Source: Phosphoribacter sp964558825 (GTDB lineage Bacteria; Actinomycetota; Actinomycetes; Actinomycetales; Dermatophilaceae). Taken from it: a DNA stretch of 16,094 nt. The notes beneath the pieces are model-generated. The model was not told the DNA's origin and ran no database searches. It was given only the letters and a program-made list of their open reading frames with translations. Positions 6,644 to 13,537 of the stretch are shown here, piece by piece. Position 1 is the stretch's first letter. Each line of letters starts with the position of its first letter. The stretch lies in contig CAZLGB010000067.1 in assembly GCA_964558825.1 (NCBI GenBank), positions 1 to 16,094 of the forward strand. The letters run 5' to 3'. The position numbers and the translations under genes were made by a program.

Positions 6644-8370
6644 CCGACACGTATGCCGCGCAACCGGATTCGTCCGACGCGCTGCTCGCCGCTGCCCGCA
6701 CCTGGCTGACCGACGACCCTGACCCCGTGACCCGGGCCGAGCTGGCCGAGGTCGTGGCCCGTGTCGAGGCCGGCGACGAGGCCGCCCGAGCAGACCTCGC
6801 CGACCGTTTCTCCGGGATGCTCGAATTCGGCACCGCGGGCCTGCGCGGGCGCCTCGGCGCCGGACCCAACCGGATGTGCCGCTCGGTCGTCATCCGCGCG
6901 GCGGCGGGGCTCACGGCATACCTCCAGCACGACGCCGACCACCCGCGTCCCGAACCCTTCGTCGTCATCGGTTATGACGCGCGCTACAACTCCGATGTCT
7001 TCGCCCGCGACACCGCGGCAGTCGTCACGGCAGCCGGTGGGCGCGCCGCAGTCTTGCCGCACGTGTTGCCAACTCCGGTGCTGGCGTTTGCGATTCGCCA
7101 CCTCGGCGCCGACGCGGGCGTCATGGTCACGGCGAGCCACAACCCGCCGCAGGACAACGGCTACAAGGTCTATCTCGGCGACGGCTCGCAGATCGTGCCG
7201 CCCGCCGACGCACTCATCGCCGCGCGCATCGCAGCGGTGACGTCCGTGGCGTCGGTGCCATTGACCGACGACGGCTGGGAGACCCTCGGCGACGACTTGC
7301 TGCAGGACTATCTCGACGCGGTCGCCGGCCTGGTCGACCCCGCGTCTGCTCGCGAGCTCTCGGTGGTCCACACGTCCCTGCACGGCGTCGGCAATGACAC
7401 GCTCGTCGCCGCCTTCGCCCGCGCGGGGTATGCCGTGCCGGCGACGGTCGCGAGCCAGGCGCAGCCCGACCCGGACTTCCCCACCGTCGCCTTCCCCAAC
7501 CCGGAGGAGGCCGGAGCCATCGACGCGGCGCTGGCGCTCGCCGCGCAGGTCGGGCCCGATGTCGTCATCGCCAACGATCCCGACGCCGACCGGTGCGCCG
7601 TGGCCGTCCCCGATCCGGCGCGCGGGTCGGCCGACTCCCCCGCCGGCTGGCGGATGCTGCGTGGCGACGAGGTCGGTGCCCTGCTCGGCGCGCACCTGCT
7701 GGCGCGCGGCATACCCACCGGCGGGGTGCTCGCCAACTCGATCGTCTCGTCACGGCTGCTCGCCGCGATGGCGGCGGCCGCAGGGGTGCCGCACGAGGAG
7801 ACGCTGACGGGTTTCAAGTGGATCGCCCGCGTGCCGGGGCTCGCCTTCGGCTATGAGGAGGCGCTCGGCTATTGCGTGGCGCCGCACGTCGTCCGTGACA
7901 AGGACGGGGTGTCGGCGGCGCTCATGGTCGCCGAGTTGGCGGCCGGGCTCAAGGCCAGGGGCCGCACCCTGCTCGACCTGCTCGACGAGCTGGCCGTGCG
8001 CCACGGGGTCTATGCCACCGATGCCTTCTCGGTGCGGGTCTCGGATCTCGCGCTGATGCCCGAGCTCATGGGGCGGCTGCGCTCCGCACCGCCGAGCAAC
8101 GTCGCCGGCGTGGCCGTCGAGCGCCTTGACGACCTCGCGCGCGGCGACGGCGGCCTCCCGCCCACCGACGGGCTGCGCTATCTGCTGGCCGACAAATCGC
8201 GCGCCATCGTGCGGCCGTCGGGCACCGAGCCCAAGGTCAAGGTCTATCTCGAGGCCATCGAGCCGGTCGCCGCGCCAGGTGGCGCCGGCGAGCTCGGTGC
8301 CGCTCGGGCCCGGGCCGCTGCCCGGCTGGCCGCGATCCGCGCCGACTTCGAGGCCATGACCCGACTCTGA
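6640..8370 (+). CDS. Phosphosugar mutase (PMM/PGM superfamily, PGM2-like)
   Basis: 576 residues, the size of the PGM2-like branch (mycobacterial PmmB/Rv3308). All four active-site elements are present: phosphoserine loop TASHNPPQDNG with Ser166, metal loop DPDADR (313-318), sugar-recognition loop GYEEALGY around Glu406-Glu407, and the phosphate-binding RPSGTEPK with Ser527. The family moves a phosphate between C1 and C6 of hexoses, or C1 and C5 of pentoses. The 4-bp overlap with PNP, and deoC nearby, suggest it supplies (deoxy)ribose-5-phosphate as a phosphopentomutase; the PGM2 branch is known to accept pentose phosphates. That specificity is inference; phosphomanno- or phosphoglucomutase is the alternative. 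The start at 6640 is fixed by the ATGA overlap and the family N-terminus. Confidence 0.9.
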   Translation: MTDTYAAQPDSSDALLAAARTWLTDDPDPVTRAELAEVVARVEAGDEAARADLADRFSGMLEFGTAGLRGRLGAGPNRMCRSVVIRAAAGLTAYLQHDADHPRPEPFVVIGYDARYNSDVFARDTAAVVTAAGGRAAVLPHVLPTPVLAFAIRHLGADAGVMVTASHNPPQDNGYKVYLGDGSQIVPPADALIAARIAAVTSVASVPLTDDGWETLGDDLLQDYLDAVAGLVDPASARELSVVHTSLHGVGNDTLVAAFARAGYAVPATVASQAQPDPDFPTVAFPNPEEAGAIDAALALAAQVGPDVVIANDPDADRCAVAVPDPARGSADSPAGWRMLRGDEVGALLGAHLLARGIPTGGVLANSIVSSRLLAAMAAAAGVPHEETLTGFKWIARVPGLAFGYEEALGYCVAPHVVRDKDGVSAALMVAELAAGLKARGRTLLDLLDELAVRHGVYATDAFSVRVSDLALMPELMGRLRSAPPSNVAGVAVERLDDLARGDGGLPPTDGLRYLLADKSRAIVRPSGTEPKVKVYLEAIEPVAAPGGAGELGAARARAAARLAAIRADFEAMTRL

Positions 8371-8388
8371 AGGGGCGACGGGGCCCCT
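8371..8388 (+). terminator. Weak hairpin just after the mutase stop
   Basis: AGGGG (8371-8375) pairs with CCCCT (8384-8388) around an 8-nt loop, and GGGGCCCC inside it is self-complementary. There is no T-tract. It begins directly after the stop codon and would close the PNP-mutase transcript before the repeat array. Confidence 0.3.
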
Positions 8389-8415
8389 GGCACCGCCCTG
8401 CTCGTCGGACCATCT

Positions 8416-8850
8416 GCCCACATGGGGACTTGTTCGGTCGGCGACCCGTCGAAGCCGTCCGAAGAAGTCCCCACGTGGGGACTTCTTCGGCAAGAACAGG
8501 CCCTTTCACGCCCGCCAACTCCCCACGTGAGCAGTTGTTCCAAGGGGGAACTCGGCAACGCGACCCAACAAACCCCCCACGTGAGGACTTCTTCGGCACG
8601 AACAGGCCGTTCACGCCCGCCAACTCCCCACGTGGGGACTTGTTCGGCACGAACAGGCCCTTCACGCCCGCCAACTCCCCACGTGAGCAGTTGTTCCAGG
8701 GGGACCGGCAACGCGACCCAACAACTCCCCACGTGAGGACTTCTTCGGCACGAACAGGCCGTTCACGCCCGCCAACTCCCCACGTGAGGACTTGTTCCAA
8801 GGGGAACTCGGCAACGGGCCCCGACAACTCCCCACGTGAGCAGTTGCTCC
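8416..8850. repeat. Nine tandem ~52-bp repeats centred on CACGTG
   Basis: This array fills most of the 569-bp gene-free stretch 8371-8939. Core CCCCACGTGRGSASTTSTTC starts at 8416 (degenerate, CACATG), 8469, 8521, 8575, 8626, 8677, 8727, 8778 and 8830, giving steps of 53, 52, 54, 51, 51, 50, 51 and 52 bp. The interval after the core has two forms. Form A (GGCACGAACAGGCC, then STTCACGCCCGCCAACT) follows cores 2, 4, 5 and 7. Form B (CAAGGGGAACTCGGCAACG, then CGACCCAACAA) follows cores 3, 6 and 8. Core and interval types are linked (GGACTT with A, GCAGTT with B), except unit 8, which joins a GGACTT core to a B interval. Each interval can form a small hairpin (GAAC/GTTC in A, GTTCC/GGAAC in B). 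Steps are not multiples of three, so coding is unlikely. Confidence 0.9.
8459..8490. repeat. Perfect 32-bp palindrome within repeat unit 2
   Basis: CCGAAGAAGTCCCCAC (8459-8474) is followed directly by its exact reverse complement (8475-8490), centred on the CACGTG of the second repeat unit. Other units keep only the inner CCCCACGTGRGG symmetry; unit 5 is next best. The left arm is an inverted copy of the repeat core, so this is where repeat units meet head to head. Confidence 0.85.
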
Positions 8851-8880
8851 GCCCGCCGGGCCAGCCGCGCGACGCTTTCC

Positions 8881-8918
8881 TCAGCTATGGTTTGAGCAAT
8901 TGCTCAAACCATAGCTGA
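8881..8918. promoter_or_regulatory. Perfect 38-bp AT-rich palindrome, probable operator before the small membrane-protein gene
   Basis: Bases pair without a single mismatch from the centre (8899/8900) outward for 19 positions. The core is TTTGAGCAATTGCTCAAA, flanked by AGCTATGG and its complement. It is about 42 % GC in a roughly 70 % GC region. It ends 21 bp before the ATG at 8940 and contains TATGGT (8886-8891), a fair TANNNT -10 element, readable on both strands. Symmetric TTGAGC/GCTCAA half-sites are of the size bound by TetR- or MarR-type dimers, but no regulator gene is visible in the window. A loop-free terminator or cruciform is the alternative. Confidence 0.6.
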
Positions 8919-8928
8919 CGAGCCACGA

Positions 8929-8935
8929 GGGGAGG
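8929..8935 (+). promoter_or_regulatory. Strong ribosome binding site for the small membrane protein
   Basis: GGGGAGG lies 4 nt before the ATG at 8940. It is one of the strongest Shine-Dalgarno sequences in the window and supports the reality of this short gene. Confidence 0.65.
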
Positions 8936-8939
8936 CGTC

Positions 8940-9353
8940 ATGACCATCACGGGGCCACGCCAGGCCACCCGGGCCACCCGGGCCACCTGGGCCGCCTGGT
9001 CAAGTTGGGCGCTCACTGGAGCCATCGGCGCCCTGAGCATCGTCGGCATGTGGACCATCGGGACGTTCATCGCCCCCATAGCCGCAGCGCTCTTGGTCAT
9101 CATGGTGGTGCGCCACGCCGATGCGTCGGTCTGGGGAGTGTTGGCCGGGCCAGGCGCGATGAGCCTCTGGCTCGGGTGGGCCAACCGGCTCGGACCTGGC
9201 GAGCACTGCACGGAGATCCCCAACGGCATCCGCTGCGAGCAGACCCTCTGGGAGCCGGTGCCCTTCGTCGTCGTCGCGCTGGTGCTCATCGGCGCAGCGA
9301 TCGCCGGCTTCCTGCTCGCCCGCCGCAGCCGTTCGTCGCCGCGCGGGACCTGA
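8940..9353 (+). CDS. Small four-helix membrane protein, unknown function
   Basis: 137 residues and not recognised as a named family. A short basic N-terminus (MTITGPRQATRATRATWAAW) is encoded by a run of 9-bp GC-rich repeats (GCCACCCGG) at about 8964-8990. Hydrophobic stretches lie at about residues 22-40, 42-60, 64-84 and 105-128. The third loop contains two Cys (EHCTEIPNGIRCEQTL, about residues 89-103) that could form an exported disulfide. The C-terminus is basic (ARRSRSSPRGT) and probably cytoplasmic. A strong ribosome binding site and a perfect palindrome just upstream suggest a single-gene transcript under local control. It converges on the PH-like gene, with 10 bp between the stops. 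Confidence 0.75.
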   Translation: MTITGPRQATRATRATWAAWSSWALTGAIGALSIVGMWTIGTFIAPIAAALLVIMVVRHADASVWGVLAGPGAMSLWLGWANRLGPGEHCTEIPNGIRCEQTLWEPVPFVVVALVLIGAAIAGFLLARRSRSSPRGT

Positions 9354-9367
9354 GCCGAGAGGCTCAG
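9350..9367. terminator. Shared hairpin overlapping both stop codons of convergent genes
   Basis: CTGAGCC-GAGA-GGCTCAG forms a 7-bp stem with a GAGA tetraloop. The TGA of the plus-strand gene (9351-9353) and the TGA of the minus-strand gene (9364-9366) lie in its two arms. Without a T-tract on either side it may act as a bidirectional intrinsic terminator or an RNA 3' end protector. Confidence 0.5.
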
Positions 9368-10092
9368 CGGATGACGACGGCCACGAGCACGGCGGCCAGC
9401 GGGATGCCCACGGCGACGAGGTCGACGGTCTCCCAGCGGCGCACGACCGAGGGAGCTGCGGGCTCGACGATGACACCGTCGGCGACCGCCTCCTCCCACT
9501 CGGCCTTGGCCGCCTCGATGAGCCGCTTGGCGCGCTGGGCGGTCATCGCGCCCTTCATGCCCCCGGGCGCATCAGGGTCGTTCGCGGGCCGCTCAGCCCC
9601 GCCCGAGCTGCCCGAGGGGCCCGAGCGTCCCCTGCGGCCGCTGTCGAAACCCCCCGTGCCATCGGGCACCGGCAGCCGACCGAAGACCGAGCCCAGCCCA
9701 AAGGGACTGTCGGCCTTGGGCCGCTCGAGATGCGCGGAGATCGCCCACGCGGAGATCCGGCGCTCGGCGGCATACACCTCGAGATTCCAGCGCGAGACGA
9801 CGTCTTCGACGAGCCGCCACGGGACGAAGGTCGTCCGGAAGGGGTTGTGCACGGCCACCCCCTCGACCGACACCCGCACGCACGGGCGCACGAGCAGCAC
9901 ATAGCCGAGAGCTCCGACGAGGGCCACCCCCGCGAGATAACCGAGCTCACTGCCCCAGCCGAAGGCGAGCAGCCCGATGGCGGCGACGAGCAGCACGACC
10001 CCGATGACGACGGACCCTCGTGACCGCAGGGTGTGGACGTGGGTCGCGACCGGGTCGGGCGCCTGCTGGTGCTCGCTCATCGCCGTCATCAT
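9364..10092 (-). CDS. PH-domain-like membrane protein
   Basis: 242 residues from the ATG at 10092 (238 from the in-frame ATG at 10080, MSEHQQ). Two N-terminal helices (about residues 27-46 and 51-68) are followed by a bacterial PH-like segment: VRVSVEGVAVHNPFRTTFVP, then WRLVEDVVSRWNLEVYAAERRISAWAIS read as successive strands. This is the bPH_6 type common in actinobacteria. A Gly/Ser/Pro-rich linker (about 135-165) and a charged helix (AQRAKRLIEAAKAEWEEAVADG) lead to a C-terminal helix (about 222-241). The role is unknown; such proteins are thought to be membrane-associated scaffolds. It is divergent from deoC with only 40 bp between the starts, so the promoters overlap. None of the three clustered Met codons (10092, 10089, 10080) has a clear ribosome binding site. 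Confidence 0.75.
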   Translation of the reverse strand: MMTAMSEHQQAPDPVATHVHTLRSRGSVVIGVVLLVAAIGLLAFGWGSELGYLAGVALVGALGYVLLVRPCVRVSVEGVAVHNPFRTTFVPWRLVEDVVSRWNLEVYAAERRISAWAISAHLERPKADSPFGLGSVFGRLPVPDGTGGFDSGRRGRSGPSGSSGGAERPANDPDAPGGMKGAMTAQRAKRLIEAAKAEWEEAVADGVIVEPAAPSVVRRWETVDLVAVGIPLAAVLVAVVIR

Positions 10093-10120
10093 GGCATGGC
10101 TGGCGACCCGCTCCGAGCCC

Positions 10121-10126
10121 TAGACT
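10121..10126 (+). promoter_or_regulatory. -10 element of a likely leaderless deoC promoter
   Basis: TAGACT (TANNNT) ends 6 nt before the GTG at 10133, the same geometry as at the PNP gene (TAGAGT, 6 nt, ATG). CGCTCG in between has no ribosome-binding character. No convincing -35 was found. Confidence 0.62.
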
Positions 10127-10132
10127 CGCTCG

Positions 10133-11143
10133 GTGACCACCTCGCTCACGACCCCCTCCAGCCAGCCGACCCGCGAGGTGACAACGCGGGCACGTGAGCT
10201 GCTCGGCGTCTCGCGACTCACCGAGACCGCGCTCACCCGCTGGCTGCACGGCCTGCCCGGCGTCGACCAGGTCGGGGCCGAGGCCCGCGCCGCGGCACTG
10301 CGCACCCGCTCGATCAAGGCGACCTCCAAGGCCTGGGCCATCGACACGGCGATCTCGATGATCGACCTCACCACCCTCGAGGGCTCCGACACCCCCGGCA
10401 AGGTCCGCTCGCTCTGTGCCAAGGCGCTGACGCCCGACCCGTCCGACCCGACGACGCCCCGCCCTGCCGCGGTCTGCGTCTACGGCGACATGGTCGCGAC
10501 CGCCAAGGAGGCGTTGGGAGACAGCGGGATTCACGTCGCCGCCGTCGCCACGGCCTTCCCCTCCGGCCGCGCGAGTATGCCGGTCAAGCTCGCCGACACG
10601 CGCGACGCCGTCGCGGCCGGGGCCGACGAGATCGACATGGTCATCGACCGCGGGGCCTTCCTGTCCGGCCGCTATCTGCAGGTCTTCGAGGAGATCGCCG
10701 CGGTCAAGGACGCGTGCCGCCGAGCCGACGGCAGCAGCGCCCATCTCAAGGTCATCATGGAGACCGGCGAGCTCGTCACCTATGACAACGTCCGCCGCGC
10801 CTCGTGGCTGTCGATGCTTGCCGGTGGCGATTTCATCAAGACGAGCACCGGCAAGATCGCGCCCGCCGCCACGCTCCCGGTCACCCTCATCATGCTCGAG
10901 GCGGTGCGCGACTGGCGTGAGTTGACCGGCGAGCAGATCGGGGTCAAGCCGGCCGGCGGCATCCGCACGACCAAGGAGGCGCTCGGCTATCTCGTCACCG
11001 TCGCCGAGATCGCCGGCGAGGACTGGCTCACCCCCGAGTGGTTCCGCTTCGGCGCCTCGAGCCTGCTCGGTGACCTGCTGCTGCAACGCCAGCGCCTGGC
11101 CACCGGCGCCTACTCCGGCCCCGACTACGTCACGCTCGACTAG
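10133..11143 (+). CDS. deoC: Deoxyribose-phosphate aldolase
   Basis: 336 residues, the long actinobacterial/eukaryote-like DERA form rather than the ~225-250-residue short form. It cleaves 2-deoxyribose-5-phosphate to glyceraldehyde-3-phosphate and acetaldehyde through a Schiff base. Motifs run in family order: MIDLTTLEGSDTPGKV, AAVCVYGDMV, AAVATAFPSG, DEIDMVIDRGAFLSG, LKVIMETGEL, FIKTSTGK and VKPAGGIRT. Lys236 in FIKTSTGK is the expected Schiff-base lysine, and Lys272 in VKPAGG the expected proton-relay lysine. The extra N-terminal ~60 residues (TTRARELLGVSRLTETALTR...) form a charged helical part. The GTG start is chosen for the leaderless promoter 6 nt upstream. The stop is followed 10 bp later by the ALDH start, so the genes are almost certainly co-transcribed. 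Confidence 0.95.
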   Translation: MTTSLTTPSSQPTREVTTRARELLGVSRLTETALTRWLHGLPGVDQVGAEARAAALRTRSIKATSKAWAIDTAISMIDLTTLEGSDTPGKVRSLCAKALTPDPSDPTTPRPAAVCVYGDMVATAKEALGDSGIHVAAVATAFPSGRASMPVKLADTRDAVAAGADEIDMVIDRGAFLSGRYLQVFEEIAAVKDACRRADGSSAHLKVIMETGELVTYDNVRRASWLSMLAGGDFIKTSTGKIAPAATLPVTLIMLEAVRDWRELTGEQIGVKPAGGIRTTKEALGYLVTVAEIAGEDWLTPEWFRFGASSLLGDLLLQRQRLATGAYSGPDYVTLD

Positions 11144-11153
11144 AAGGACTGTG

Positions 11154-12617
11154 ATGCCCCGCTTCGACTATGCCCCGGCGCCCGAATCGCGCGCCGTCGT
11201 CGACATCCGCCCGTCCTATGGCCTGTTCATCGGCGGCGACTTCGTCGAGGGCACCGGGTCGTCCTTCGCGACGATCGACCCGGCCACCGAGACCACCCTC
11301 GCCGAGGTGTCCGAGGCCAGTGCGGCCGACGTCGATCGCGCGGTGAAGGCGGCGCGCACGGCATACACCCGGGTGTGGAGCCGGATGTCGGGAGCCGACC
11401 GCGGCAAATATCTCTTCCGCATCGCCCGCCTGCTGCAGGAGCGCGCCCGCGAGTTCGCGGTGCTCGAGACCCTCGACAACGGCAAGCCGATCAAGGAGAG
11501 CCGCGACGTCGACGTGCCGCTCGCGGCGGCGCACTTCTTCTACCACGCGGGCTGGGCCGACAAGCTGGAGTATGCCGGGCTCGGCACCCCCGGCACGCCG
11601 CCGCGGCCCATCGGGGTCGTCGGCCAGGTCATCCCGTGGAACTTCCCGCTGCTCATGCTCGCCTGGAAGATCGCCCCGGCGCTCGCCTGCGGCAACACCG
11701 TCGTGCTCAAGCCGGCCGAGACCACACCCCTCACGGCCCTGCTCTTCGCCGAGGTCTGCCAGCAGGCCGAGCTGCCGGCGGGCGTCGTCAACATCGTCAC
11801 CGGCGCCGGCGCGACCGGCCAGGCCCTCGTCGAGCACCCTGGCGTCGACAAGATCGCCTTCACCGGCTCGACCGAGGTCGGCAAGCTCATCGCCCGCACC
11901 GTCGCCGGCACCCGCAAGCGGGTGACCCTCGAGCTCGGCGGCAAGGCGGCCAATATCGTCTTCGACGACGCCCCGATCGACCAGGCCGTCGAGGGCATCG
12001 TCAACGGCATCTTCTTCAACCAGGGCCACGTCTGCTGCGCGGGGTCGCGCCTGCTCGTCCAGGAGTCGATCCACGACGAGTTCGTCCGCCGGCTCAAGCG
12101 CCGCCTGCAGACCATCCGGGTCGGCGACCCGATGGACAAGAACACCGACCTCGGCGCGATCAACTCGGCCGTGCAGCTCGCTCGCGTCCGCGAGATGGCC
12201 GCGGTCGGCGAGGCCGAGGGCGCCGACCGCTGGGCGCCCGCGTGCGAGCTGCCGAGCCGCGGATTCTGGTTCCCCCCAACGGTTTTCACCGGTGTGAGCC
12301 AGGCGCACCGCATCGCTCAGGAGGAGATCTTCGGGCCGGTGCTCTCGGTGCTGACCTTCCGCACCCCCGCCGAGGCGGTCGCCAAGGCCAACAACACCCC
12401 CTACGGCCTGTCCGCCGGGGTGTGGACCGAGAAGGGCTCGCGCATCCTCTGGATGGCCGACCAGCTGCGCGCCGGGGTGATCTGGGCCAACACCTTCAAC
12501 CAGTTCGACCCGACGAGCCCCTTCGGGGGCTACAAGGAGTCGGGCTATGGCCGCGAGGGCGGGCGCCACGGGCTCGCGGCATACGTCCGGACCGAGACCA
12601 AGGGTGGTGCGGCATGA
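11154..12617 (+). CDS. Aldehyde dehydrogenase, catalytically complete
   Basis: 487 residues from the ATG at 11154, with AGAAGGA (11142-11148) as ribosome binding site. An in-frame ATG at 11070 lies inside deoC and is rejected. Active-site residues are intact: Asn163 in PWNFPLLMLAWKIAPALACG, cofactor Lys186 in VVLKPAE, FTGSTEVG (237-244), general base Glu260 in LELGGK, and nucleophile Cys294 in NQGHVCCAGSR. EEIFGPVLSV and the C-terminal PFGGYKESGYGREGG complete the fold. It should oxidise an aldehyde with NAD(P)+. Its place behind deoC makes acetaldehyde from DERA the natural substrate, which would be drained as acetate; this is inference. Its stop overlaps the following ALDH-like gene by ATGA. 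Together they resemble the two halves of ALDH16 proteins. Confidence 0.92.
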   Translation: MPRFDYAPAPESRAVVDIRPSYGLFIGGDFVEGTGSSFATIDPATETTLAEVSEASAADVDRAVKAARTAYTRVWSRMSGADRGKYLFRIARLLQERAREFAVLETLDNGKPIKESRDVDVPLAAAHFFYHAGWADKLEYAGLGTPGTPPRPIGVVGQVIPWNFPLLMLAWKIAPALACGNTVVLKPAETTPLTALLFAEVCQQAELPAGVVNIVTGAGATGQALVEHPGVDKIAFTGSTEVGKLIARTVAGTRKRVTLELGGKAANIVFDDAPIDQAVEGIVNGIFFNQGHVCCAGSRLLVQESIHDEFVRRLKRRLQTIRVGDPMDKNTDLGAINSAVQLARVREMAAVGEAEGADRWAPACELPSRGFWFPPTVFTGVSQAHRIAQEEIFGPVLSVLTFRTPAEAVAKANNTPYGLSAGVWTEKGSRILWMADQLRAGVIWANTFNQFDPTSPFGGYKESGYGREGGRHGLAAYVRTETKGGAA

Positions 12618-13525
12618 GCCCGGCTCGCGTCGACGTGCGCAAGACCTACAAGCTTTACGTCGCAGGCAAATTCCCGCGCAGCGAGTCCGGCCGGGTGTAT
12701 GCCGTGCACGCCGCCCCCGCGCGCAGCGGCCGCCCGGGCGCCTTCCTCGCCAACGCCGCGCAGGGCTCGCGCAAGGACGCCCGCGAGGCGGTCGTCGCGG
12801 CCCGCGCGGCCTTCCCCGGGTGGAGCGGCGCCACGGCATACAACCGCGGGCAGGTGCTCTATCGGGTCGCCGAGGTCATGCAGGGCCGGGCCGCACAATT
12901 CGTCGAGGAGGTCGCGGCGAGCGAGGGGCTCACCCCCGCGCGCGCCCGGGCCGTCGTCGAGGCCGCCATCGACCGCTGGGTCTGGTATGCCGGGTGGTCC
13001 GACAAGCTCCCCCAGGTGCTGGGCGCGCTCAACCCGGTCGCCGGTCCCTTCTTCGACATCTCGGTCCCCGAGCCGACCGGCGTGGTGGCCGTCCTTGCGC
13101 CGCAACGGAGCTCGCTGCTGGGCCTGGTCTCGGTCATCGCCCCGGTCATCGTCTCGGGCAACACGTGCGTCGTGCTCGCGAGCGAGGAGCGCCCGATCCC
13201 GGCCGTCACCCTGGCCGAGTGCCTGGCGACCTCCGACGTGCCCGGCGGGGTCGTCAACCTCATCACCGCCCGCACCGCCGAGGTCGCGCCGTGGCTGGCG
13301 TCGCACCGTGACGTCAATGCCATCGACCTCAGCGGCGCCGCTGACGCCCCAGACGTCGACTGGGGCGAGCTCGAGCGGGCCGCAGCCGGCAACCTCAAGC
13401 GGGTGCTGCGCCCTGGCGGCGAGGGCTCCGCGGCGGTCGAGCCCGACTGGGCCCCGACCCCGGGCATCGAGCGGATGACCGCCGTCCTGGAGACCAAGAC
13501 CGTCTGGCACCCCAAGGGTCGATAG
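12614..13525 (+). CDS. Truncated ALDH-like protein lacking the catalytic domain
   Basis: 303 residues against about 480-490 for a full ALDH. The N-terminal half aligns by eye with the ALDH cofactor-binding domain: KLYVAGKFPRSESGRVY, then DRWVWYAGWSDKLPQVLG (as in AHFFYHAGWADKLEYAG of its neighbour), EPTGVVAVLAPQ (as in IGVVGQVIPWN) and APVIVSGNTCVVLAS. The key positions are changed: PWNF becomes PQRS, the cofactor Lys site becomes LASE, and FTGS becomes IDLSG. After about residue 245 the protein goes to a short tail (LERAAAGNLKRVL...LETKTVWHP), with no ELGGK, catalytic Cys or EEIFGP motif. There is no frameshift scar and base composition is normal, so it is probably a conserved non-catalytic subunit rather than a decaying gene. 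The ATGA overlap couples it to the active ALDH. Confidence 0.85.
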   Translation: MSPARVDVRKTYKLYVAGKFPRSESGRVYAVHAAPARSGRPGAFLANAAQGSRKDAREAVVAARAAFPGWSGATAYNRGQVLYRVAEVMQGRAAQFVEEVAASEGLTPARARAVVEAAIDRWVWYAGWSDKLPQVLGALNPVAGPFFDISVPEPTGVVAVLAPQRSSLLGLVSVIAPVIVSGNTCVVLASEERPIPAVTLAECLATSDVPGGVVNLITARTAEVAPWLASHRDVNAIDLSGAADAPDVDWGELERAAAGNLKRVLRPGGEGSAAVEPDWAPTPGIERMTAVLETKTVWHPKGR

Positions 13526-13528
13526 GCT
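13523..13528 (+). promoter_or_regulatory. Possible -10 element for the uridine-kinase-like gene
   Basis: TAGGCT overlaps the TAG stop of the previous gene and ends 9 nt before the GTG at 13538. The spacing is 3 nt longer than at PNP and deoC, so it is a weaker leaderless candidate. There is no ribosome binding site before the GTG, which favours leaderless translation over read-through. Confidence 0.35.
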
Positions 13529-13537
13529 CCATGCTCC

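Noticed and set aside
8416..8850. CRISPR array
   Set aside because: Spacing looks CRISPR-like (about 24-bp core, about 27-bp interval), but the intervals are not unique: they are two types repeated several times. No cas genes are present.
8422..8918. Open frames of 104-196 residues on both strands across the repeat array, with repeating peptides such as TWGVGGRERPVRAEE
   Set aside because: Several frames are open at once, repeat steps (50-54 bp) are mostly not multiples of three so the peptide period breaks, there is no good ribosome binding site, and one frame runs into the 38-bp palindrome and another into the mutase gene.
11130..12839. Long antisense frame (569 codons) opposite the aldehyde dehydrogenases
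   Set aside because: It is a low-complexity Arg/Gly/Asp/Ala-rich shadow typical of GC-rich DNA; the plus-strand frames carry complete ALDH motifs.
12614..13525. Second ALDH as a decayed pseudogene
   Set aside because: The frame is clean, third-position GC remains high, and the start is coupled to the upstream gene; a shortened functional partner fits better.
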